From Lachnospiraceae bacterium (lineage in GTDB: Bacteria > Bacillota > Clostridia > Lachnospirales > Lachnospiraceae): a stretch of DNA of 53,192 nucleotides. Shown piece after piece: positions 16,893 to 24,694 of the stretch; the stretch's first letter is position 1, and each line of letters opens with the position of its first letter. The notes beneath the pieces were generated by a model. The model was not told the origin of the DNA. It did not search any database and worked only from the letters and a program-made list of their open reading frames with translations. The translations under genes were made by a program, and so were the position numbers. Where the stretch lies: NCBI GenBank assembly GCA_015056795.1, contig SVFO01000019.1:20341-73532 (forward strand). Direction: 5' to 3'.

Positions 16893-18258
16893 CTGCTTCC
16901 CTTCTTTCGTATTTTTGGATTCCGCGATATTCCCAAATCATTTTGACATAATGCCACAGCATCTTCATGGCTCCGCGGAAGCACTTCGCCTCCACGCGAA
17001 CACCGCATTTCTTTCGAATGTATCTCAGTGAGCTAAAACTTGCCGTCGTCCGAAAATATCCTCGGATGATCTCAAAATAATATTGAGACGGCGTCAGCTT
17101 CGTCGGCATGATGGCCAGATGTGTCAAATCCCACTTTTCATATTCCTCTCGCTTTAACAATAGCTGATCCTTGTAATCCTCATAGATCGGCGTCGCCGGC
17201 AGGGGAACCAAGGGTTGCAGATTCACATAGCGAATGTGCATGCTCCGAATCCACTTTGCAAAGTTCTTGAAATCCTTCCGATCCCAATCTGGTCCGACAA
17301 TCGCGCCGGCATATAGGTCGACATGATTTTGATACAGCACCTCCGATGCCTTCTCACTTGTCTCCACGTCCGTCTTTTTATTAAAATCATTGAGGTCACT
17401 CTGCTTAAAGCTTTCAATGCCAACAAAGATGGCATCCAGTCCATGCTCCGCAAGGAGCTTAATCATGTCAGGATTCTTCACGATAAAGTCCGCGCGGCCA
17501 AATACAATAAAATTCTTATGAATGTTGTTCTCCTCAAGCAGCTTGCAAAATGTAATAATTCTTTCCCTGTGCACGAGGAAATTATCATCCACGATAAATA
17601 CATTTGGCTCTTCAATTTCCTTTAGCTCTGCGATGACAGGGGCCAGCTCCCGCTCAAAATACTGATGCTGCGTGATTTGCACACAGAAACAGAACTTACA
17701 ATTATACGGACAGCCAAAGGAAGTCTTCAAAAGGGCGCATGGTACGTGATAGGCATAGTCATAATGCTTCCTGTACCTCGCCGTAACACTTCGATCCGGC
17801 ATCGGCAGCACGTAGCTCTTGTCAATCTTCTCCCGAAGAAATACGGGCTCCTCTCCCTTCTCAATGGCATTCAACAGAATTTCCGTGTTCTGCATGCCAT
17901 TGATACCGATGACATAATCAATGTTCGGATCTGTAAAGTCCTCTGGCAGCACCTCACTGTGAACACCGCCCACGGCAGTCAGAATCGTCTTGTCCACACT
18001 CTTTACAAGCATGGAATACTGCTTAATGACATTCACGTGCGTGATGTATGCCGTAAACATGACGATTCTCGGCATAACCTCCCGAACCAGCGCGTCCAAC
18101 GGCTTCTTTTCCAGAATCATGTCCTCGATGATGACCTCATGTCCCAGCTGCTTGCACAGCGTTGCAACATACTCAAGCTCTATCGGTTCGCATGTCATCA
18201 AATCCGTCAATCCCAAGGAATTCTTATGCGGTTTTGGCCTGACTAACATTACCTTCAT
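16846..18258 (-). CDS. B12-binding-domain radical SAM enzyme, first of pair
   Basis: A 470-residue class B radical SAM protein. The N-terminal B12-like domain (about 1-140) contains PIELEYVATLCKQLGH and VGGVHSEVLPEDF. The [4Fe-4S] motif is SFGCPYNCKFCFC (Cys183, Cys187, Cys190), followed by VFIVDDNFL and IFVGIESF. The C-terminal 60 residues are basic and aromatic. I prefer the ATG of MKVMLVRPKP because a GGAT-type ribosome site sits about 11 bases upstream; the ATG four codons earlier has none at proper spacing. It is followed by a 47-base overlap with the second radical SAM gene, so the two are probably translated together and act in sequence or as partners. It lies 32 bases after a GNAT gene. 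Confidence 0.87.
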   Translation of the reverse strand: MKVMLVRPKPHKNSLGLTDLMTCEPIELEYVATLCKQLGHEVIIEDMILEKKPLDALVREVMPRIVMFTAYITHVNVIKQYSMLVKSVDKTILTAVGGVHSEVLPEDFTDPNIDYVIGINGMQNTEILLNAIEKGEEPVFLREKIDKSYVLPMPDRSVTARYRKHYDYAYHVPCALLKTSFGCPYNCKFCFCVQITQHQYFERELAPVIAELKEIEEPNVFIVDDNFLVHRERIITFCKLLEENNIHKNFIVFGRADFIVKNPDMIKLLAEHGLDAIFVGIESFKQSDLNDFNKKTDVETSEKASEVLYQNHVDLYAGAIVGPDWDRKDFKNFAKWIRSMHIRYVNLQPLVPLPATPIYEDYKDQLLLKREEYEKWDLTHLAIMPTKLTPSQYYFEIIRGYFRTTASFSSLRYIRKKCGVRVEAKCFRGAMKMLWHYVKMIWEYRGIQKYERREADGKAKKNAVDPANDL

Positions 18259-18290
18259 AGCAAGCACCATCCTTTATGACAAATGCTTTG

Positions 18291-19289
18291 TTAACAGGGA
18301 TCCTCTTTAAACACGTTGAAATGATAATCTGTGACCTTATACTGTAAGAAAGAATTATGTCGTTTGATAAGCCAATTGATCAATCGATTGCTGTGAGACA
18401 GCAAATAATAGTTATAAAACATCTCTGCGCCAAATTTCATCTTCGCGTCATACGCCGTCTGTCCAAACTGCACATAGCGAAATCCATGCTCAATGGCATA
18501 CCTCGAAATATATGCGAGCATATTATAATAAATGTCATACTCATGCGCGATCTCATAATTATAGCCACAAAATTCAAAGATCAGCATGTCATTCCCGCGA
18601 TCCTCAATCAGCTGGACAAACGCCTCCGTCCTTTGATTGATCTGAAGGAGCACCGTCTTTGCGATGTCATTTCGAAAGAAATCTGCCGTCAGCTTCTCCA
18701 AGGAATATTCCGAATGGTCAAACACCTGCTCGTACAGGCCATACATTTCATCCGTGAATTCCTGATTATCCTTCAGCTCCACATAGGAAATGCTTTTCCC
18801 CTTTTCCAGTGCCAGGTTGATTCTTCTACGATAACTGGACCGCATGGCGCCGATATACTCCTCCCAGGTCTTCCACCGATTCTCGAGAATACAGATGGGA
18901 AGATAATGCCCCTTGGAAAAGCCCTCCAGCTCCTCCTTGTCCACATTGATGATGATCTTGATTCCCTTCATCCTTCGAAGGATCTCATTTAACTCCCGTT
19001 TGTCCTCGCTCCAAATAATGCTGGGGTGCGAAACCGAAAGCGGCAGATACAAAAACTTCATTGGCACGTTAATTTTATACTTCGTAAAGATAAACAAATT
19101 AAATTTGCGCTCAAACATCATAAAGCAGGAATAGAGCTTCTCTCCCTGATAAAACAAATGATAGGATTGATTACAGGGATTCACCTTTTCCATAAAAGCC
19201 ATAAAGGATCTGGACATATAAATATTCTTTTCACAGAGCCTGTCCCATTCCTCTGGCAGATCCTTCGCACATTCGATTCTCCGATACAT
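18291..19289 (-). CDS. GNAT protein, FemAB/BioF2-like
   Basis: A 332-residue protein of the Acetyltransf_6 (BioF2-like) type, related to FemAB aminoacyl transferases. Recognisable are the SSYRRRINLALEKG region near residue 155 and FRYVQFGQTAYDAKMKFG near the C-terminus, the latter typical of the second GNAT half. The chosen start MYRRIECAKDL has AGGAG 7 bases upstream and lies 10 bases after the previous stop; longer in-frame starts would overlap the previous gene and lack a ribosome site. Such enzymes transfer acyl or aminoacyl groups from CoA or tRNA to an amine. In this operon it may acylate or aminoacylate a lipid or small molecule; this is inference. Confidence 0.8.
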   Translation of the reverse strand: MYRRIECAKDLPEEWDRLCEKNIYMSRSFMAFMEKVNPCNQSYHLFYQGEKLYSCFMMFERKFNLFIFTKYKINVPMKFLYLPLSVSHPSIIWSEDKRELNEILRRMKGIKIIINVDKEELEGFSKGHYLPICILENRWKTWEEYIGAMRSSYRRRINLALEKGKSISYVELKDNQEFTDEMYGLYEQVFDHSEYSLEKLTADFFRNDIAKTVLLQINQRTEAFVQLIEDRGNDMLIFEFCGYNYEIAHEYDIYYNMLAYISRYAIEHGFRYVQFGQTAYDAKMKFGAEMFYNYYLLSHSNRLINWLIKRHNSFLQYKVTDYHFNVFKEDPC

Positions 19290-19299
19290 CCCCTCGCTC

Positions 19300-20373
19300 C
19301 TAATTCTCCGTTCCAATTTCATAGAGATGAAACTCTTTATTGATTCCCGTCGACAGCTTGCTACAAAGCCTCGTAGACGGAAGATTGTCCTCCAGAACAA
19401 AGGAGGAGACACCCTGTGGGAAGTTCTTCTTTCGTATCTGGATGGAACGCTCAATCAATGCCACGGCCACGCCAGAGGACTGATGCTCTGGCAACACGCC
19501 AATGACATTATAAATCACGTTCTTCGGGCGCCTTTTCAAAAACCGCAGGAAGAACGTCACATAATATAGCCTCGGCTTTCCAAAGAGCTCCGCGTAATCA
19601 GGATGCGTATAGATAAATCCGATCTCCTTCCCATCCTTCATCGCAAAGATGATATCTTCCTTTCTCATGAGGAATCTCATTTTATTCATGAGTTCGTACA
19701 TCTCATAAGGCTTCTTCTCTGCATAGTATGGAGTGCTTTTCAGAGAGGCATGACATAGTTCTCCAAAGAGCAGCATATCCCTCTGAAAGCGCCACAAATT
19801 TAGATAACGAAATTGGTAGTTCTGTCTTACCTGCTTTAGCATTGCCTGATCTAGCTGTGACAGGCTGTGCTTCGCATCATAATGATACGAGAAGGCTCTC
19901 TTCATGATGGGGAACACCTCGTCCAGCTCTTTCGTATAATATGCTTTATTGTAATTCGCGTTAAATTCAAATTCCCTATTGTAAGCGTCCGTCAAAATTC
20001 CTAATCCATAGCTAATCTGTCCATTGACGCCAACAATTGCCTTCTCCTTCTTGTACCTTCGAAGTAGCTCCCTCGTGTACTCCAACAATGCTTCCAAATA
20101 TACTTTGGCATTAGGAACAAATTCCAGAAATGAAAGCTTGATCTCACTCGTGTCATCGAAGACAAACATGCATTCCAGCTTGATTTCTCCCTTCTCCTTC
20201 ATCTGAATCGGAAGAATCCTACACCTTTTTGCAAACCCGTCCTGCTTATATAAAAAGATCCTTACAAAGGTAAGATTCACGTCGCAAAAATTAGGATCGT
20301 CCTTATAAAGCTCATAAACAAACTGAATATAGCTTTGTTTTTCTTTTTTCGTTCTGACTTCACAAATCTCCAT
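19300..20373 (-). CDS. GNAT family acyltransferase
   Basis: A 357-residue protein with a C-terminal GNAT fold. The acetyl-CoA binding motif is visible as GVLPEHQSSGVAVALIERSI near residue 290, and the preceding strands include KEIGFIYTHPDY. The N-terminal two-thirds are basic and aromatic without a clear family. It starts 8 bases after the AMP-ligase stop and is followed after 10 bases by a second GNAT gene, so it is translationally coupled in the five-gene operon. No substrate can be read. Confidence 0.8.
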   Translation of the reverse strand: MEICEVRTKKEKQSYIQFVYELYKDDPNFCDVNLTFVRIFLYKQDGFAKRCRILPIQMKEKGEIKLECMFVFDDTSEIKLSFLEFVPNAKVYLEALLEYTRELLRRYKKEKAIVGVNGQISYGLGILTDAYNREFEFNANYNKAYYTKELDEVFPIMKRAFSYHYDAKHSLSQLDQAMLKQVRQNYQFRYLNLWRFQRDMLLFGELCHASLKSTPYYAEKKPYEMYELMNKMRFLMRKEDIIFAMKDGKEIGFIYTHPDYAELFGKPRLYYVTFFLRFLKRRPKNVIYNVIGVLPEHQSSGVAVALIERSIQIRKKNFPQGVSSFVLEDNLPSTRLCSKLSTGINKEFHLYEIGTEN

Positions 20374-20381
20374 CTTTGAAC

Positions 20382-21881
20382 CTACTTGATTCTTTCCTTC
20401 GTAATTCGAACGTCTGCAATTCTTTTATAGCGAGGTAGCGTACCATTTACTTTCTCAATATACCTTCTGACCTCCTGCTCACTCAGCTCCGTCGATACAA
20501 TCGCAATCAAATGATTATTCTCCAAAATCACGTTACAATCGTGAATCTCATGATGCTTCAAGATCTTTTGATTCAATTCCTCTGGAGAAATATTTTTCCC
20601 ATTGTCGCCAATGAGAATGTTTTTCCGCCTGCCAATCACATATAAATATCCATCCCGAAGATACCCTAAGTCCCCCGTGTCAAAGGACTGCTCACGAAAG
20701 CTCTCCTCATGACTTTCGTTGAGATACCCCTGGACCACGTTACTGCCCTTCACGCAGACGCGACCGACGCCATCAGCATCTGCATCCTCGATCGAAACCT
20801 CATTCACGTCCAAAACCTCTCCAACGGAATCCGGGCGATCGTGATTCTTGTAATTAATGGCAATGGGACCTGAGGTCTCCGTCATGCCATACACATTATA
20901 GATCGGCATGCCAATGTCATGAAAAAAACGACTCGTTTCATACGGCAAAAGGCTCCCCGCCGAAACGCCAAATACATAATTTCCGCCAAAATACGCATGA
21001 ATTTCGGAAAACCATTTCTTCCGAACATCCATACCAAGCTTAAATAACAAATTCGACAAAGCCACTGCTATTTTGATCTTTGCTCCTGACTTTTCAAAGA
21101 CGGCATCCTTGATCCTGTTGTATATCAAAGGCACGCCCATAAAGAGACATGGTCTCGTCTCTGCCAGCACGCGCTGCAGCCTTTGATAATCCCATTCCAA
21201 AATGTTGTTAATTCCTGCATACAAACCATGAAACAGGCTCGTCAAAGCATAGATATGATAGAGTGGGATAATCAACAGGCAAGACTGCCATGAGGTCACT
21301 TTCCACTTTTGATTGAGCTCCGGAATCACCCCATAATAGTTCTCTTCAGTTAGCATAACACATTTTGGTTCTCCCGTAGTTCCTGAAGTATGTAGAATCA
21401 AGTTCCCGGCAAATGACGCCGTTGCTTCGCAGTCGTTATCCTTCCGCATCGTCTCATGCATTCTCGACTGCATTTTTCCCCGCACCCTTCCCTGCATTCT
21501 CACCTGCACTTCTTGAAAGTTCAAGACCCGATACTCCTCAAAGGAAAGATCAAGCTCTTCATCCAAGAGAATCAAATCCGGCTTTTTCAGGTCAAAAATA
21601 CAAAGAATGTCTTCTTTCCCCAATTCCTTGTCAATTAAAAATGCATCACCGATTAGGGACAGCACGGTCAACAGGGAGACGCCATATTCTAATTTATTAT
21701 TTCCAATAATCGCAATCGTTTTCCCCTGCTCTTCGGCCAAGGAGGCCGCAAGAGAATTCACGTATTCCAGTAGCGTTGCATATGAGATCCCTTCATACTG
21801 CTCTTCCCTGCGATAAGTAAAGGCCTTGCTTTCAGGAGTACGACCTGCGTAATATTCCAATTTCTCATAAAGCTTACTCAT
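20382..21881 (-). CDS. AMP-dependent ligase, first gene of radical SAM operon
   Basis: A 499-residue ANL enzyme: P-loop LILHTSGTTGEPKCVML near residue 170, IPLYHIYAL, YGMTETSGP, FDTGDLGYL and the hinge GRRKNILIGDNGKNISPEE. The C-terminal domain is short and ends ITKERIK, so the usual catalytic-lysine motif (GK followed by a basic residue) is not clearly present. A Met/Arg/Gln-rich insert near residue 130-150 (RMQGRVRGKMQSRMHE) is odd. The start MSKLYEK has GGAG 8 bases upstream. It would load an acid as adenylate onto CoA or another acceptor; no acyl carrier protein gene is nearby. It opens a minus-strand operon with two GNAT proteins and two B12 radical SAM enzymes. Confidence 0.85.
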   Translation of the reverse strand: MSKLYEKLEYYAGRTPESKAFTYRREEQYEGISYATLLEYVNSLAASLAEEQGKTIAIIGNNKLEYGVSLLTVLSLIGDAFLIDKELGKEDILCIFDLKKPDLILLDEELDLSFEEYRVLNFQEVQVRMQGRVRGKMQSRMHETMRKDNDCEATASFAGNLILHTSGTTGEPKCVMLTEENYYGVIPELNQKWKVTSWQSCLLIIPLYHIYALTSLFHGLYAGINNILEWDYQRLQRVLAETRPCLFMGVPLIYNRIKDAVFEKSGAKIKIAVALSNLLFKLGMDVRKKWFSEIHAYFGGNYVFGVSAGSLLPYETSRFFHDIGMPIYNVYGMTETSGPIAINYKNHDRPDSVGEVLDVNEVSIEDADADGVGRVCVKGSNVVQGYLNESHEESFREQSFDTGDLGYLRDGYLYVIGRRKNILIGDNGKNISPEELNQKILKHHEIHDCNVILENNHLIAIVSTELSEQEVRRYIEKVNGTLPRYKRIADVRITKERIK

Positions 21882-21946
21882 AAGGGCATCTCCGACATAC
21901 ACCTTAATTATGCCCCAGGAAAATCCTGAGGCATATCGTATGAAAC

Positions 21947-22627
21947 TTATTTAGAACTGGGATGTGGCATAAACTGATAAAGCATTGTAGCCGTCTTGCT
22001 TACAGGCATGGTCTGGAGGGTAACCTTTCCAGGGCCTGTCACTATGGTGTTAAATAATCCCTCACCGCCAAACAAAACATTTTTCACGCCCTTCACCATC
22101 TGTACGTCCATCTGGCAGGTGGCATCCATGACTGCAAGATATCCCGTATCGACGATCTTCTGCTGACCGGCCGCCAGCTCATAGGTAATGGCACATCCAT
22201 CAATCTCGGCAAATACAATGCCATTGCCCGTACACTTCTGCATAATAAAGCCTTCACCACCAAACAAGCCAGAGCCAACCTTTTTCTGGAACGCAATGGA
22301 AAGCTCAATGTCGCCAACGCTTGCAAGAAATGCCGACTTCTGCAGAATGATGGGACTACTAGGCGTTACCTCATATGCCACAATGGATCCCGGGAAGCTG
22401 GATGCAAATGCGATCTCACCGTCGGCCGTTGCCACGTAGCGATTTTGGAATAAGGATTCCTTCGTCAGCATCCTTCCCAATGCCTTGCCTAAGCCGCCTG
22501 CCTCCGTTTTCATCTGAATGGTCGGATCCATCCAGCTCATGGCGCCAGATTCACAAGTTACTTCTTCTCCCGCCTGCAAAGAAACAACCAATACAGGCAG
22601 AGTCTCTCCCTTAATGGAATAATTCAT
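21947..22627 (-). CDS. AIM24 / TIGR00266 family protein
   Basis: A 226-residue soluble beta-rich protein. Family signatures include VSLQAGEEVTCESGAMSWMD near the N-terminus, FASSFPGSIVAYEV, GGEGFIMQKCTGNG and LFGGEGLFNTIVTGPG. The AIM24 family has a tryptophan RNA-binding attenuator (TRAP)-like beta fold; its bacterial role is unsettled and membrane or envelope maintenance has been suggested. Its start has AGGAGG upstream. A good promoter with an overlapping inverted repeat lies in the 80 bases before it. The next gene downstream, the AMP ligase, begins 65 bases later after a hairpin (21909-21933) without a T run, so partial co-transcription with the radical SAM operon is possible. Confidence 0.85.
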   Translation of the reverse strand: MNYSIKGETLPVLVVSLQAGEEVTCESGAMSWMDPTIQMKTEAGGLGKALGRMLTKESLFQNRYVATADGEIAFASSFPGSIVAYEVTPSSPIILQKSAFLASVGDIELSIAFQKKVGSGLFGGEGFIMQKCTGNGIVFAEIDGCAITYELAAGQQKIVDTGYLAVMDATCQMDVQMVKGVKNVLFGGEGLFNTIVTGPGKVTLQTMPVSKTATMLYQFMPHPSSK

Positions 22628-22640
22628 GGTGCACCTCCTT

Positions 22641-22690
22641 TATGATAAACTTTATGCATTTATCATACCACAAAAGTGCCAGATTCACAA
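22641..22690 (-). promoter_or_regulatory. Promoter with overlapping inverted repeat, AIM24 gene
   Basis: Minus-strand -35 TTGTGA (22685-22690), a 17-base spacer and -10 TATGAT (22662-22667). The -10 is part of a perfect 9-bp inverted repeat, TATGATAAA (22641-22649) and TTTATCATA (22659-22667), with a 9-base spacer. This geometry fits repressor control, and the left arm reaches almost to the ribosome binding site. Confidence 0.6.
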
Positions 22691-22706
22691 CATCAGTTTT
22701 CTCTGC

Positions 22707-24644
22707 TTAATTCATTGTTTCATGATCAATTTTTACAACTCCGCCATCCTCTCCCGCGAAAACGATATAGCCGCCCTTGGGAAGCGGGATGCTGGAATGA
22801 TAATCCACCATCTGGCTCGAATACAGCACTTCCCCAAATCTGTCATAAACATAAACGGCGCTGTTTTCCGGGCGCTCGATCGTAATGCAGGAATTGGCCA
22901 GGGAATCATCGATGTTGTACCATGTGGCGTGCCCTGCTTTCAGAGAAACCTCCGTTACCTGATCCGTGAAGTTCTCATTCACGGATCTTGGCTGATATGT
23001 CAATCCTGTCGTCGAATGCAGGTTTCCTGCTTTGTCAACCCACACATCCTTCTGATCCCTGTTGGCATCTCCGGGGATGGTGATAAATGCTTTCAAATGA
23101 TCTTCATCCACGATCCGCAGCTGTCCGTCCAGCCCGTCGCATAGTACGTAGCCCAGGCCCTCAAGAACCATAAAGCTGCAATTGGGATGCAGATAGTTCT
23201 CCGAGGAATACTTTTCGGAATAGTTCTCGTAAACAAGCTTCTCTCTGTCCTTCCATGCGGCAAGCGCCTTTTCCGATACCGGATTCACCTCCAGCTTCTC
23301 TCCATAAAACTCCGCTGATTTTGATCGGAGAAGCCCCCTGTGATACTCGCTATGCTCGCTGATCAAATAGACCTTTCCGTCTTTTTCGTCCATCGACAGA
23401 GCGGAAAAATTCGTGTCCTGCTTCACGTTCCCCGATGCCAGGTCTCCCTTTACCCTGACAAATCCTCTGTCCGAGTAAACAAAATGCTCCTCCGACGTCG
23501 TTTCTGCGAGATGCTTTACCTGCATGTACTTCATCTCAGGGAACGCGATCTCTAAAAGGCCATCCGTGGTCGCGTAATACCCTTCATACTTTTGATATTC
23601 GTCAGGAATCGAGAGCGTAAAATTTACCTCCGGTATCGTAACTTCCTCCACCTTAATTTCCTGCTCCTCTAATACGATGTTCATGAGTGCCTTCGCCATG
23701 GCTGAATTTAGTCCGCTGGAGCCGCCGCTGGTGGTCACGCAAACGCTGATCTGCTCCTCGGGTGCCACGATCAGTACAGTGTGTTGCCCTCCGGTATCGC
23801 CGCCCTTTGCAACCACTTTTACGCCAGTCTCTTCATATTGGGGCATTGTTACTACATCCCATCCTAGACCGTATGTCTGATAAGGACTCGTCACGGAAAT
23901 GGCAATCATTTCCTTTTTGCTCTCCTCTGATAATAACCTGTGATCGCCCTGAAAGAAAGCACTGCCAAATTCACAAGTGTCCCTGGCGGTAGAGTAGATG
24001 CCTCCCGCACCTAAAGCCGTACAATATTCCTTGCCGTAATTGATCCCTTCCTGATAAACATTCGTCAGTCTCTCACTTCCGTACAGACTAAGGCCAGTTC
24101 CAATACTATCCGCGCCAAGGGGCTTTGCAACATACTGTTCCACATATGCCGAGTATTCCATACCCGTTACCCGTTCCACGATCAGCTGCAGCAGGTCAAA
24201 CCCGTCATTGCAATAGGCCGCGTATGCGCCAGGATCCGCCTTAAGCCTTTGATTCGCAAGGTTCCTTAAAACTGCTTCCCCACGACCGCCCTCAGTATCA
24301 TTGATCAAAAAAATGTTCTCAGCGCTGGTTCCCATGAGTCCGGAGGTATGATTCATGAGCATCCTTACCGTAATGTCTTTATACCGCTCATCCGCCATTT
24401 TGAAATCCGGCAGGTAGTCCGACACCGGCGCATCCAGCTCCACCTTCCCTTGATCCACAAGCTGCATCACGGTCAAGGTCACGTAGACCTTACTCACCGA
24501 GCCAACGCAGTAAACGGTATCATCAACGCTCGCCTCCGTCTCCTGCTTCTGCTCTGCCTTGGCCGCCCTGACCGTCCCCGCAAGTACCCCTATGGATATC
24601 GCACTCATCATGATCAAAAATACACCCAAAAGCTTCTTTCTCAT
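22707..24644 (-). CDS. Secreted serine hydrolase, beta-lactamase fold, N-terminally short
   Basis: A class C/PBP4-like serine hydrolase of about 645 residues. Start ambiguous: MRKKLLGVF (used here) gives a normal signal peptide; an ATG 7 codons upstream also has a ribosome site. Catalytic motifs are SVSK (Ser49, Lys52 from this start), YCN in AAYCNDG and KGGDTGG. Only about 20 residues separate the signal peptide from SVSK, so the first beta strands usual in this fold are missing. The C-terminal 300 residues form a lipocalin-like or beta-rich extension (YEGYYATTDGLLEIAF and others). It follows an FtsX-type ABC permease after 50 bases and probably belongs to the same operon as the two-component system, pointing to envelope or peptide stress. 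Activity is uncertain because of the short N-terminus. Confidence 0.8.
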   Translation of the reverse strand: MRKKLLGVFLIMMSAISIGVLAGTVRAAKAEQKQETEASVDDTVYCVGSVSKVYVTLTVMQLVDQGKVELDAPVSDYLPDFKMADERYKDITVRMLMNHTSGLMGTSAENIFLINDTEGGRGEAVLRNLANQRLKADPGAYAAYCNDGFDLLQLIVERVTGMEYSAYVEQYVAKPLGADSIGTGLSLYGSERLTNVYQEGINYGKEYCTALGAGGIYSTARDTCEFGSAFFQGDHRLLSEESKKEMIAISVTSPYQTYGLGWDVVTMPQYEETGVKVVAKGGDTGGQHTVLIVAPEEQISVCVTTSGGSSGLNSAMAKALMNIVLEEQEIKVEEVTIPEVNFTLSIPDEYQKYEGYYATTDGLLEIAFPEMKYMQVKHLAETTSEEHFVYSDRGFVRVKGDLASGNVKQDTNFSALSMDEKDGKVYLISEHSEYHRGLLRSKSAEFYGEKLEVNPVSEKALAAWKDREKLVYENYSEKYSSENYLHPNCSFMVLEGLGYVLCDGLDGQLRIVDEDHLKAFITIPGDANRDQKDVWVDKAGNLHSTTGLTYQPRSVNENFTDQVTEVSLKAGHATWYNIDDSLANSCITIERPENSAVYVYDRFGEVLYSSQMVDYHSSIPLPKGGYIVFAGEDGGVVKIDHETMN

Positions 24645-24694
24645 CTTACCATCCTCATCTTCCATTTTCTCTCTCCAACAATGTCCTGCGTCCT

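Noticed and set aside
22707..24644. Antibiotic-resistance beta-lactamase
   Set aside because: SxxK/YxN/KGG motifs are shared with many esterases and peptidases, and the N-terminus is unusually short; resistance cannot be inferred.
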